In this document: positions 13,395 to 24,739 of the stretch, piece by piece
Layout: each line of letters starts with the position of its first letter
Position numbering within the stretch: the first letter of the stretch is position 1
Source of the DNA: Blasia pusilla
Taxonomy: Eukaryota > Marchantiophyta > Marchantiopsida > Blasiales
NCBI GenBank assembly: GCA_050084515.1
Contig: CM114272.1
Location: forward strand, 18,290,001 to 18,354,000
Length of the DNA stretch: 64,000 nucleotides
Reading direction: 5' to 3'
Program-made: the position numbers and the translations under genes
The notes under the pieces: model-generated
The model's input: the letters and a program-made list of their open reading frames with translations, nothing else
The model's database searches: none
Told to the model about the DNA's origin: nothing

Positions 13395-13550
13395 CTAGGC
13401 GAGGATAGAGATGAATTCGCTTACTTTGCGCTCCACGCAGCTGCGCAGGACTGCTAGAAGGGTGACACAACGCGACTCCTCATAAGACTTGTCGGCCACG
13501 CAGTTCAGTAGCGCCAGAGCTTCTCTACCGCACGGAGGTAGCCCTGCCAT
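13395..13550 (-). CDS. Small twin-CX9C (CHCH-type) protein, probably mitochondrial
   Basis: The minus-strand ORF starts with ATG at 13550-13548 and is 51 codons long, ending at TAG 13397-13395. The protein has two perfect CX9C motifs, CGREALALLNC and CVTLLAVLRSC, joined by a 14-residue linker. This is the coiled coil-helix-coiled coil-helix signature. CHCH proteins fold in the mitochondrial intermembrane space with two disulphides made by the Mia40 relay; known members include COX assembly factors and some mitoribosome and complex I subunits. I cannot name the subfamily. After codon 42 (...VERK) the sequence continues GTAAGC, a good 5' splice site, so the true protein may be spliced to downstream exons. 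The unspliced ORF would add only nine residues. The gene lies head to head with the gene starting at 14357. Confidence 0.6.
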   Translation of the reverse strand: MAGLPPCGREALALLNCVADKSYEESRCVTLLAVLRSCVERKVSEFISILA

Positions 13551-14356
13551 CGGAACTAAATAACGCACCAACGCAATAGCAATTCACCGCTATTCACGTA
13601 CGCTGCAATATCTGACCCCGCACCTACACTTTCAACACTGCACATCTCATCATCGCAACTCCGTCTCCTACAAGTAATCCCGATAACGGACGAGAGTTCA
13701 AGACCCCAACCCCCCTCCCCCGCGCCCGACGCTATCAAAATCGCGACTCTAGCCTACGTTTGCCTCACGATTGCGAATTGGCGCCCGATTTGCTTGTCTC
13801 ATCACCAGAGTCCGCCAACTCCAAATAGCGAATCGCAGGGCGGGCGTGCGACCCCGTCAGCACTCGTGGCGAATTTGAAAAGTTGCTCGCGACTGTGAGG
13901 ACATGGCGATGGTATGATAACTGGCAGCGTTTGAGCTACGCCGTAGGTTTTGAGGTGGTTGTTGCCTAGCATTTGTGCTTCCCGGCGAGTGTGCTGATGT
14001 TGCTATGGAGAGGGAGAGAGGAGCCGGCTTTAGGGGATTGGGGAAGTGCACATCCAATTCGGCGGTGGTTGGGGGAGGGATTTAGGTTTGGGAGCGCGGT
14101 TATGATGGTAGAGAATACGAGGAGCATTTTTGTGGCACTCGGTGAGAATCGAAGAATAGTGGCTGGTGTGAGAAGCTCCCGAGGGCGGGAACGGATCGCT
14201 GCGGCTCTGGTGACCACTTTGGTCAAAGTCGGTCTAACACTGGAATTATGATGGGGACGAGAGTAAGGCAACGGAGTCAGATGTGAGACTCGGCGAATTT
14301 AGTGGCCACTGAATGAGGTTGCTGGGTTAGAGAATCGCCGATTGCTTGGCAGATTA
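13551..14356. promoter_or_regulatory. Shared 5' region between two divergent genes
   Basis: This 806-bp spacer separates the CX9C ORF (minus) from the unrecognised five-exon gene (plus). It is visibly GC-richer than the surrounding DNA, as expected of promoter and leader sequence. The ORFs inside it (for example 13973-14251 plus) have no recognisable content and are probably leader. No TATA box or specific binding site was assigned with confidence. Confidence 0.45.
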
Positions 14357-17300
14357 ATGGATCCCAGCAGCTCGACAATGCCAGGGTTTCCAGTCTCCGT
14401 GAACGGTGAGGTTGAGGACGCATTGCTCACGCTGAAGGAGAAGGCACCGGAGCGGAAAATGGAGATCTCGGAGGCTAAAGCTATTGTCCGTTCTTTGGTA
14501 GATGCGCGTGCCGAAGAGGATGATAAGCGCAGGTCTATGGCCAAAACAATTTTGTCATTCAATTCCTCGTTCTGTTGCAGATAGTAAACAAATTAATAGC
14601 GAGGCATATGACTGCTGAGTGGTGATTCGCACCTTAGGAGACCAGGCGTTTGAAGACGATTTCACCCTATCTCCATACTTTTAGAAGGGTTACCTTACGT
14701 CGTGTGCCAATCTGTATATGTCATCGAATCTGTAGACCTACAGGTTTAGTGAGCGGTGGTGTATGGACGGATGTAAAACGGATTCTAGACCATCTTCTCT
14801 GATTGCGTGCTCTCGGTGCCGAATAGAAGGAATGAAGAGAAGAATAATTCAATTGTCTCTTGGAACTTCTCAAGTAGTTCTCCAGAAGTTCAGAGTCCAA
14901 GTTGGGGTAATTTTGTCTAGTAACGCTAATGGAACTTTGGAGGTAGACTTCGCAGGTAGAGTTCAGCAAGTGTTTGCAGCATTTCACTTCCAATGAGTGG
15001 TTGTACATGTGTCACTGTAGTAAATCATGGAATCATCAACAAGCCGAAGGCTTTATGTGGTATAACGGATGTGTTCCAGTATAATGCCATTTATCAGATG
15101 TGAGGACATACTTATGCTTGAGCTGTGGACGTGGGTTCTCAAATGTTCGTCTCTTTCGAATCAATCGATCAGTACTGAAGTAAAGCGTACCGCTGTGAAT
15201 GTTTCTTTTAGGTCGCTGTGGAAGAGATGGCCTGAACGACCTCCGACAGAAGCTACAGATTGCTTGTGGAATTCAGAGAGGTACTGTTGATCTAAGCCGG
15301 GCATCCTTCCCTTCGCGGCATGTAATCGGGTTGAGTTCGTATTTTAAGTACTATGAAAGGTACAAACGTGCCTCCAAGCAGTACGGTGATTTTGGTCAGC
15401 TACAACCTCCTTATCGGATCAATAGATTTATGGTCCACACTAAACTACAGGCTATTTCAATGGGCATTACCGTCTACTTCTGGGATCATGGTTGCAATGG
15501 GAGTTTGAATGTCAAGGAGCAACTCTCACGAATTAAATGTTCACAATGATCGACAGAGAAAGCAGTTTGGTCAGCATTTCTAAAATGAGGAGTCCCTCGT
15601 GAAGAAGCTTTGGAAGAAGAAAATCTAAAATTTTTGAGTTTACAGAGCGTGACTGAGAATTGTGTGGACCTTTAAATGTTTTAAGTGTAAATTCTGTTTG
15701 TAGATTCGAAAAGCAGCTCTGTTACATTCTCTAGACAAGCAGAAAGAGAGACGAAAGCGTTGAGTCTATATTTGTGCAATGTTTGATTGGCTTGTTAGAT
15801 TTTGAAGTTGGCAGTAAATGGGCAATGAAAGAAAAGGTGTAGCTGGTTCTCGAGTCAACACCTGTAGTTGAGATTGAAAGGCGTTCATTACGAGGGATTA
15901 ATTGAGTAAAGTAAGGGGATGTACAGCAATACCCCATTAACCCCTCGGGGAGTCTCAGAACTTTTACGGATATTGTATTTAGGATCTATACTTGTCTCAT
16001 ACCTTCCCATTCTGCCAGTTCACTCCTTTTTCAAATTGACAATGTAGGCGGCAATCTGCAAACTGAACAAGAGAGTTTAGTTTATGATACTTGTTGACTC
16101 TTGATGTTTCACCCGTACGACCCAGGACTGACCTCGCTCAAAATACGGTGTCATGGTTATTGTCTACATTAGCCATCTGTGAGTGCAGTGTGGCAGTGCT
16201 TTGGATTGGGTTTCATGATCCGTGATTGTTGTAGGTTCAGTACATTCAGAACGGAATCTCTTTTCCTGTATTGTTCCTGAACAGAACCTGGGTAACAGGA
16301 TTGGTTTGTCTTATTTGGAGTCCCCTATTAACTGCCTGAAGAATGAATAAGCAAATATAAAATATGTGCCGAGTCATAGAATACCTCCACTAAACTGGGA
16401 AGTGTTTTACATCATGTACTACATTGAAAGTCAGGAGTCTGTCGTTTCTTCTCTTCTCTTATTGGAATTGATCATAGGATTGACGTGACCACTTCTGCTT
16501 GTTTCTATCCTCCTAGGGGAGCCTGTCTGTCCAGACACATGCTTAGTTCTTGTTGTAATGGGAATTTTTCAACTAGTATTTTCCTTCCCTCTCTCACTCA
16601 GTCAAGTCTTTCTGGCTTATCATATGAAACTTCAATTTTCTGCCATCTCACTGAGCTTTTTGTACTTTCATTCTGGGCAATGTCCAGTGATTTGAAAATT
16701 TGACGTCTCAGTCATTTGATGATCTGACTCAAGTTAACAACCTTGAAATAATTTCAGGTTTGTGTCAGAGCTTTATCTTCGTGAAGGTAAAGATGTAAGT
16801 GCCTGCGGCTCCTCATATTTCTCGTGTGTTCTCATTAGCTTCCACTCAAGAAAAATGCAAGATTTCATGCTTATCAGGCAGACTATTGTCAGTAGATTAT
16901 TTCAGGAAAATCTGTAATTGACTTGCACTTAAGCCATGCTGAAAGTAACTTTGTAGTAGTTATCTGGATCGGTACTACTCTGAGAAACCCGTTAGTAATC
17001 GTGGGGGTTTTTTTTCCATTTTGTGCCATCAGAAGTTTGCACTGAAGATTTGCATTGCCTCATTTTTCAGGTGTGTTTTATTGAGAGATGGAATATGATA
17101 ATAATCTGATAAGTGCATCGTGTACATGTAGTTAGTCCTTGAATTACCTCAAAGATTTCATACAAGGAGGCATTTATGGACTTGGGAAAGCTGATGATGG
17201 AAAGGGTGTTCAACCAAAACGCCATAAGGGAGTTGTGAGAAAGGTTGCAGAGATGTCAGACCAAGATGTCGCAGAAGCTATTCCTCTTTTTCTTCAGAAT

Positions 17301-19247
17301 TTGCAGCTGAAATCTTTGCGTTCCATTTTCTCTATTACATCACGGAATAGAAGAAACACACAACCAAGGAATAGATCCTGGATGGAAAGTAACATTAAGC
17401 AATATTGTATGACTCATGGAAGGCAGTCTGGGTTGCCTTTGGCAGAATCTTTACAGAGAATAGTAGGTATCTTAAGGAATCCTAAATCTTATAAGGATGA
17501 GCCTGGGGAGATAGTGGTAGTTGCATCCTCTCCTATAGAAGCTGCACATTGTGCCCTCCGTCAATTAGATCAGCTTCCCCTTCAAGACCTACATGTGATG
17601 CTAGAAGTACTTCTTCAGAAGACACCAGCCGGTGAGATTGGAAGGTTCCCTGTTGGTGGTAATAAGGATCGTATAGCAACAGCAATCTGGGAGAAAGGTA
17701 GGCAGCTTCTTTCTATGTTAGAGGAAGGTAGTGCACTACCTGAAGCTCTCCGGAAGGCTCTGGTTGTCATGAGCTTATCAGCCAGGCATGCTCTTGGAGA
17801 TGATGGGAAGCTCATGGATCACCTGGGCCCATTTTCTTCAGAGATGCAGTTGTTACACAATAGCCTCCTCTCTGCTCTCGCAGAAGTGAAGCTTCTGAAC
17901 TACAACAATCTACTTCTCCTCTACAAGGATCTCGTTGGTGAACAAGATTTGTGTGCCGAAAGGCATCCTGATAAGTTCAGGCAAGCATTAAAGAGAATAT
18001 TTCTCGACTGTCTCCTCAGGAGTGATGTGAGGACTATACCAGACAAGGTCATCACAGCTACAACAAAAATCAATGTACTGTTGAGGGAGCAGTCTGATAT
18101 GAATAGGGAGTTGAATGCTAAAGACAGGGTGGTTTTGAATGAGAACTTGCAAATGGAGCTGGAGGCTACGTTAAGGGTCAGCAGTCATCTGCAGCAAATT
18201 CTGTATGATTGGAAGGTGGTACCTGAACCGAATTCGAAAATTGAAGAAGAAATTCAGGCCCAGACGAATGTGGTGGGATTCAACAACCTCAAGAATAGTG
18301 GGATCACATCGGAATTAAGAGAGATCACTCATAGAACATCATTTGTTCCTAGATTCAGAGTAGATGATTCTGCCGATGATCAGGTTGTTGACAAAGACGT
18401 GGTTATTGGAAAGGAAGACACAGATGACAGAGATGCCGAGTTGAATGCGCAGAAGAGTTTCTCAAAGGAAACTACTGACAAACAAAGAATTGAGAGAGAC
18501 ATTGAAAATGCAGGAATCCAAAAGAACTGCATTGCTGGACAAGAGTATGAGCACATAAGAGAAGAAAAGTGGCTCGAGAAACTTACAAAAATATCTGATG
18601 AAGCTGCTGGAGTTGGATATACCCTAATAGGATGTGCTATTGAAGGGAGATTGAGTCTCATTGATAGCTCACTGCCAGCTCCAATTAAGGAATACCTGCA
18701 GTGTGGTCTGAAGCGGAAGTTACCCGAACGAGGTATGTAAGTCCAATACTTCAAAGATGACGTCCTATCTGAGTTATGAAGGGACCCTCTTTATCCGAAT
18801 TCTGAAGTTGGTGAAGGTTTCCATACAGAAAGTGTATCACTTTTCCTTACAGATTCTGAAATGTGTAAATGGCTATTTTCAGGCGAGGGTCTTGAAAAAC
18901 TTTGATTGCTGTGGCAGGTGAAATTATGGAAAATGAGTATGATCAAGTAGCCAGGATTTTGAGAACAGCTGAGAATATTCCTACAGTCTCTCGCAGGTAG
19001 AGATTTTCTGTTTGTGACCAGGACAGTATTAAGGATTTGGGTATTTGCTCAAGGTTTATGTCAGTGATTTCAGTTCTAGCTAATAAAGGTGGAAATTAAA
19101 AACAAAATTTAGATGATATAAAGTTATTGTACACATCCCACAATGTAATAGATATACAAGTACCTTTAATGCTAAGCAGTGTGTCAATGTGTCGTTCTTA
19201 TCTACAGGACCATGGACAATGTGAAGAGACGCTTAGGGATGGGATAG
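14357..19247 (+). CDS. Unrecognised conserved-looking plant protein, 642 residues, five exons
   Basis: Model: exons 14357-14532, 16758-16794, 17136-18732, 18918-18996 and 19208-19247 (stop TAG 19245-19247). Every junction is GT-AG and every phase agrees, giving one 1929-nt frame. The ATG at 14357 was chosen because it opens MDPSSST and precedes a helical segment (KAIVRSLVDARAEEDDKRR). This continues across the 2.2-kb first intron into FVSELYLREGKD and then SLNYLKDFIQGG. Residues about 72-430 are mainly Leu-rich and helical. Residues about 430-560 are charged and Glu/Asp-rich, probably a flexible or coiled linker, and the end is short and basic (NVKRRLGMG). I see no signal peptide, membrane segment or catalytic motif, and I do not recognise the family. 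The large exon with sensible codon use makes coding very likely; the small terminal exons are less certain. Its 5' end faces the CX9C ORF. Confidence 0.7.
14533..16757 (+). other. Large first intron of the unrecognised gene
   Basis: This 2.2-kb intron is far longer than the others in the gene (about 190-340 bp). It holds an open stretch at 15199-15549 (116 codons) preceded by TTTTAG and containing a possible internal donor. Its phase does not fit the main transcript, so I left it out. It could be an alternative exon or chance. Confidence 0.5.
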
Positions 19248-21023
19248 TGATGATGATGGTTAATCTTCGCGTCTTAAAACAGACGGGCTCCAAGGAGCTT
19301 GCACAAGAAAACAGCACAAGATGTATGTATGATTTATACCCAGGCAATCCATGAAATCGGTAAGCTTGAATGCAGACTGTGGCTACTAGTACAGTCATTC
19401 AGTTCACCTAGTGTTTGGGGATTGTCATGTGGTAGCTTGGAGTACGTAAGCAGTAGCAGGTAGTCCTTGCCCATGTTGGAGAGTCCTTAACAGGTTGGCA
19501 GTTGTGCTAGAAAGTCTGAAAGATCATTGACACACTCTAGTCACTTATTTGGAGAACCAAACCTTCATAAGCTTGACTTTTCCCTGATTCTTGGTCTCTA
19601 CAGGTTTCCACAATCTGTATGGGGACAGAAGTTGACCAAAGCTTTGGGAAGAGATTGTGGTTTATCCTCATGGCAGTATCCAACACTTTTAACGGTGAAA
19701 TTCGGTAAAGATGCAGTTTTGTATTGGGAATGTTGTCATCAAAATCAACAAAGTATGATGTGGATGCAATCAACCATGATTTGAAGTTTCTGCGATGAGG
19801 TTTACCTCACCTGAAAAGCCTGAAGGGAAGTTATTTCAAGAGAATATGCAAGCCATAAACATCATCGATAATTCAATATCTTCGAAATCGGATTTGATCC
19901 TAAGGGGCCTTCATTTTTTCTCCAGAGGGACTGACAAATTTTGTTCAAGAAACCATGAGAAACATGGAAGAGTGACAAAACTTCACAATTCAACCAGGAG
20001 TCCATCTCAAGAGTTCATGAAAATCAGTGGGTCATTTACTTTGGTTCAAATCTTGTGAAAATTACCTAGTCTCTTCAATCTACGTAATGGTTAGGTTAGT
20101 TGTGTTTCTTTTTTAATGAGTTCAACTCTCTTGCATTGTAGAAAAAAAAATCTGGAGAATGTTATTGTGTGCCATAATGCATGGGCTTTTGAGACATGTT
20201 AATGTTATAGGGTATGTTATTTGTAAGGTTTTTTGTTAGTCCACTTTCCATTGCTCTGGTTAAAATTATTTGTTGAGGATAAGATTATTCCTCAATGACT
20301 CCTCTTGTGTTTCAATTGTAGGTGTTTTTCTTCATCCCTTTTTTTTTCTCTTTTGATGGGTTCTTTCATATTCACTAATGCATGTTGTCTCTTGTCTCTT
20401 ATGAATCTTTTCATGAACATTCTTAGGCTCTAACTTTCTTGCTGGTGGTTTTCTCTCAAGTGTGACTGTCTTGATAGTGGTGAGATGATTCAAAATACTA
20501 GCTTAACCAAGAATTGAGAATTTGGCAGGGTAGCAAGTGTTGGTGAGTTTAGAGACTTTTTCCCTCTTTCTTCTTTTTCCAGTTTCATGATCGTTGATGC
20601 TCATATCTTGTGAGGGCCCATAATTTGTGTCAAGATAATTTTTTGTGCTCCAAAACCTTTCTTGCAAAACTTGTATTGCTATTTTGGTTCGAATGTTTGT
20701 TTGTTGTCACCCAATACCTGTAGTATGTCTTCAATGTTCATTTACATTAGGTGATGGTGTCTTATGCGAATGTTGGTATGAGGATATTTGTCTCCTCGAA
20801 ACAATTTCTTTTCTCAAGGTTGATTTCACAATCAGATTGCACCTAAGGTTTTTGTGCCTACAATATAATTTCTATTTGCTCTCTCCATACTGATCATACT
20901 ACGATATGGACAATGACTTATCTAAATATCTAATATTTCGTTCTTCCATAAAGGTTTTCTTTTGGTCATACTCCTTCAATTCTAGAATTCCCTTTGTCCA
21001 CCAAATCAAAAAAATTGCACACA
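19248..21023. other. Downstream of the unrecognised gene, no further gene seen
   Basis: The first few hundred bases are presumably 3' UTR. The rest is T-rich with short random ORFs. No polyadenylation signal was assigned. Confidence 0.4.
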
Positions 21024-21086
21024 AAGGAAATGGTGTAAGGAAAGTCACACCTAAATTTTAGGTGACTTTCCGGACACCATTTCCTT
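21024..21086. repeat. Near-perfect fold-back of about 30-bp arms
   Basis: The left arm AAGGAAATGGTGT-AA-GGAAAGTCAC pairs with the right arm GTGACTTTCC-GG-ACACCATTTCCTT, with two mismatches and a small CTAAATTTTAG-like centre. It may be a tiny terminal-repeat element or an inverted duplication. No target-site duplication was established. Confidence 0.7.
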
Positions 21087-21639
21087 CGTGAAGAAAATTG
21101 AAGGATTCAATGGAGAAATTCATTTTTTAAATTAAACAAGACGTATTCCAACTTGTTTAAATTCTCATTTAAGATGCATTGCACTCTTTATCAAAGGATC
21201 ACATACTCTCTCCAGATCCAATGTTGAATTCAATCATGTCGTGCTCCATCTTCCTAAATCGAAATCCTTATGTGTTGTGGAAGCTTGAGTTTAGCAGATC
21301 GTATTGATCACGCTTTCTTATTGATCTACACCCAGTTTTTCCAGCACACGGATGGAATCATTCATGAAAGAAATACATTCATGTATATATGTCAAGATCA
21401 TACAAACGCTATGCTAGTTGGTAGTTGGGTCTCCCCTTACTCCAAATAGCAAACATCACAGTTTCTTGACATAATCTACTATCTTTCACACATCTAGCAT
21501 TATCCGTGCTATCATCCCCACATCTTATCATATGCTCGTCAGTGGATTCATCTCATCTATCTACATTTAGAGATATCGATGTATTCGGATGTCATCTTAT
21601 AATATTGCAACATTGCAACTACCCGTTGTGTTGATCCCT

Positions 21640-22700
21640 ATTAAGAGATCTAACATTATGGCACCCTCATCCAAAAGTTTTCATGTCGAGAGATTTTCTT
21701 CGAGTAAAGACGGACCTTCTAGTTGCAACAATCGTTGATGCAAAATTAAATTCTCTAATGAATTTTCCTATTCAACATAGAATCATTACATAAACTTTCC
21801 ATTCTTTCACGATTGGAATCATGAATGGTAATATCGAGGCGATCACTTTTTCATATCATCTCATCCCAAAAATTTTTAATTATGAAGTCTCTGTAAACTA
21901 CTTTACGCTTGTACACAAGGAAAATGGCATAACTAGTACTGAACCATACTCGAACAGGCCTACTTACATCCATAGATCGCTAAATAACGACATACCCTAA
22001 ATACCATCCTAACTTCTTTTATGCGTGATAATAAGAATTATCATCGGAGTTGGTGATTGCATAACTTAGTTCATGAATGCCTCTCCAAAGTGATAGACTA
22101 GATAACGAGAAAAGCAGTGCCTATCTATGTACGAAGAGGAATTTTATCTGGTAAAAATTAAGAAAAAAAGGAAATTGAGTAAGACTCGCTTTCCATCCCT
22201 ATCCATGATTGAAACACATCCTCTATCCTCCTCTCTTTCCTTATACAAATTTAGGTCACAACTAAATCACTACACACATTCCTTCGGATTCATGAAAGAT
22301 AAGTTTCCCCAATTCACTCTACACTTGATAATCTCTAACTCCTCAAGAATGGGTTATGGTAGAGTTGCTCTCCTAAAAGGGATAATCCAATCTCATTGGA
22401 AAAGTAAGGTTCAAGTCCAAATCCATCCACTATGCCTAGAATGAGAGATAGAACTCTTCTAAGATAAGAAGTCTCTCCAAATAATCATTTCAACGCACGT
22501 TAAACTCTCAAAACTCTTGAAGAATAGATCATGACCAACTCACAATCCCAAGAGGAATAATCCGCTCTCATTGGAAGAGAAAGCAAGCCAAATATCATCC
22601 ACTTGAGAGTGACAAGAGAAGCTCGAGAAATGAAGTTCAAGGTGGTGATCCTTGAAGGTCCCTCCTCTTAATATACTCATAGGTGATCCACAAGAATATA
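21640..22700 (+). repeat. Dispersed repeat family, older copy
   Basis: This segment aligns by eye in the same orientation to 33.89-34.72 kb. Shared blocks include the GTCGAGA..TTTCTTCGAG region, a CATTCTTTCACGA region, a GAGGCGATCACTT region, CTCAAGAATGGGTT and a GGGATAATCCA.TCTCATTGG block. The last block recurs inside each copy (here near 22.37 and 22.55 kb). The reading frame seen in the 33.9-kb copy is broken here by stops. The family is unknown to me. Confidence 0.75.
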
Positions 22701-24512
22701 AAATAAGGCTAATCTTATATTGGGCCACATGTCTTCCTCTCAAGGCTTAGCCAATCCCATTTTGACACAAGTAGATTTTTTTTTTTTCTCTTAAAATATC
22801 CTCATATATCCACTTCATATCCTCATAACTACCCCAACTATCTTAATCTTGAATTCTTTATCAACGAATAATATTTTCTTTTTAGTTTCATTAATATACC
22901 AACCCATTATTTTACTTTTATATTTATCATGTCTCATTTATTATCTCTTTTCTTAGAGTTAGAGATACCATTAAGAGATTTAAACATGAAATTTTATTTT
23001 CCTAAGTAATTTATTTTATACTTATAAAACTCTCTCTAACACTAATAAAAGTGGAATATACATGGTGAATCATTTTACTACAAGATGATGTTGTCACACA
23101 ATCGGTGTGATATTCAAAGAGGCCATGTCTTTATTCCAAGAGCATGATTGTCATCTAACTGTGTCGCTTCCAAGACACAAGCACGGCTTCATGCGTGTCT
23201 GACAAGCTTGTCTACACTCCTGCACTTCTCTCCAACTCAACGCTCGTACCCAACAATGTTAAAGAAGTCTCCCCACTATAGGAAGAGATATCCATCATGG
23301 CATGTCTCTCCGTGGGACTATCCGCTACAATGATGTCCTCCGCATGAGTGCTTCTCTCCCATTACTCTCTTGGTTAACTAACACCACTTGTGAATGATGC
23401 CAACATGATCATCATATCAACACGTGGTTGATCATCACTACGTCTTGCAAATTGCAAGGTAAATAGCTCACATGTCCATCACTTGATCATCACCCTAGCC
23501 GATAAGAAACCATCTCCTCCTAGAACTCCAAGATGGAACCAGAGGGTACAACACAATATGCCCTACTAACACATCATAGGATTCTACAAGTGTTGTACTC
23601 GCCCGAGTGTGCACCATTGCACTATGTGACGCATGCTCTGGCTAGAGTTTAACAACTAACTCTTGTCAAGTCATGTAAACACCAATTTCGCTAAATGTGG
23701 TGAATTAAAATATTTCTAGGTTTCCTAAACCCTTCATTATTTCTAATTTCTGCAATTTTATACTTCCATGTAAAAGGAGGACTTAAGTTCGTTTAATCTG
23801 AATCACAATCTTCCCCAAAGCAACAGATCCACTCATCCATTCCACTCATCTTTTTTGTGTTTGACTTTCTTATTCCACCAAGGATCAACAAATAAAGATA
23901 AAATATTCTTGATGTTTACTTCACAATTCTTCTCGACATTTTGGGCGTGCTATGGCTTACAATTGATTCAATGACAGTCAACTTCCAAAGATGTCCTTCT
24001 GGTCGGATATTCAAATATTGTCTCAGATGTACTTGCGTTAACTAACGGGATAAAAGTTTTATTCTTGATTCGTAAAAAAACATTTTTATTGTAAGTTGGG
24101 TAGTTGTCGTTTGGGAAAAAAATCATGATGAAATCCTCGCGAGCCCGGGGCTCACTACTCAGCGATTCTATGATGAACATGTGCACGTATGATAGCCACT
24201 ATAAGGATTTAAATAAGGTCCCCGCGACATGCCGTGCTTGGTCACCTATTTGTGGGGAAAGTGAAGAACAAGATTGCCTTCACCTTAACGACATTCGAAT
24301 GCAGAGTGAAGGTTATGCGTTTAAGTTCACAATCTGCAAAAATGGAACTTAAGTTCTAATTATGTCTAAAGTCTTTATCCTGCAGTCCTGGTGTCAGGGC
24401 TCCGGCCTTGATCTTTCTCAAGAGGAATATTGTATGGTTAGTTATCACAACTAAAATGCTGATGTGAGTGAAGTCCTCATGGACGCGTAAAATCAAACAT
24501 TATAGATTATGA
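22701..24512. other. AT-rich stretch with no gene seen
   Basis: Low-complexity T-rich sequence and short ORFs only. I see no repeat or coding similarity that I can name. Confidence 0.4.
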
Positions 24513-24570
24513 AACTCAATTATTCTACGACCCATATACGATTGTATATGGGTCGTAGAATAATTTAGTT
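24513..24570. repeat. Hairpin: 27-bp stem, one mismatch, 4-base loop
   Basis: Positions 24518-24539 and 24544-24565 are exact reverse complements (22 bp, core TTCTACGACCCATATAC), with loop GATT. Beyond one mismatch the pairing continues for four more bases on each side. It is not next to a gene, so a role as a terminator or RNA hairpin is unsupported. Confidence 0.9.
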
Positions 24571-24739
24571 AGGAAGTCAAGAACGAGTCCCGAATCGGAA
24601 CTTAAGTCCCAAATCCTCCTCTTCTCCTAAGAAACATAAGAGAAAACAAACTAGTTCAGCATCAACATGAACATGTCCACAGAAGGACTTGTTCTGGCTA
24701 CTTATCAGCTCCATCCAACAGAATCGGATCTTAAGAGCC

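Noticed and set aside
15199-15549. 116-codon ORF preceded by TTTTAG, possibly an exon of the unrecognised gene
   Set aside because: Its phase does not match exon 1, whereas skipping to 16758 gives a clean frame. Kept only as an intron remark.
22127-22444. 105-codon ORF in the older repeat copy
   Set aside because: The corresponding frame is not open in the younger copy, so it is not the element's protein.
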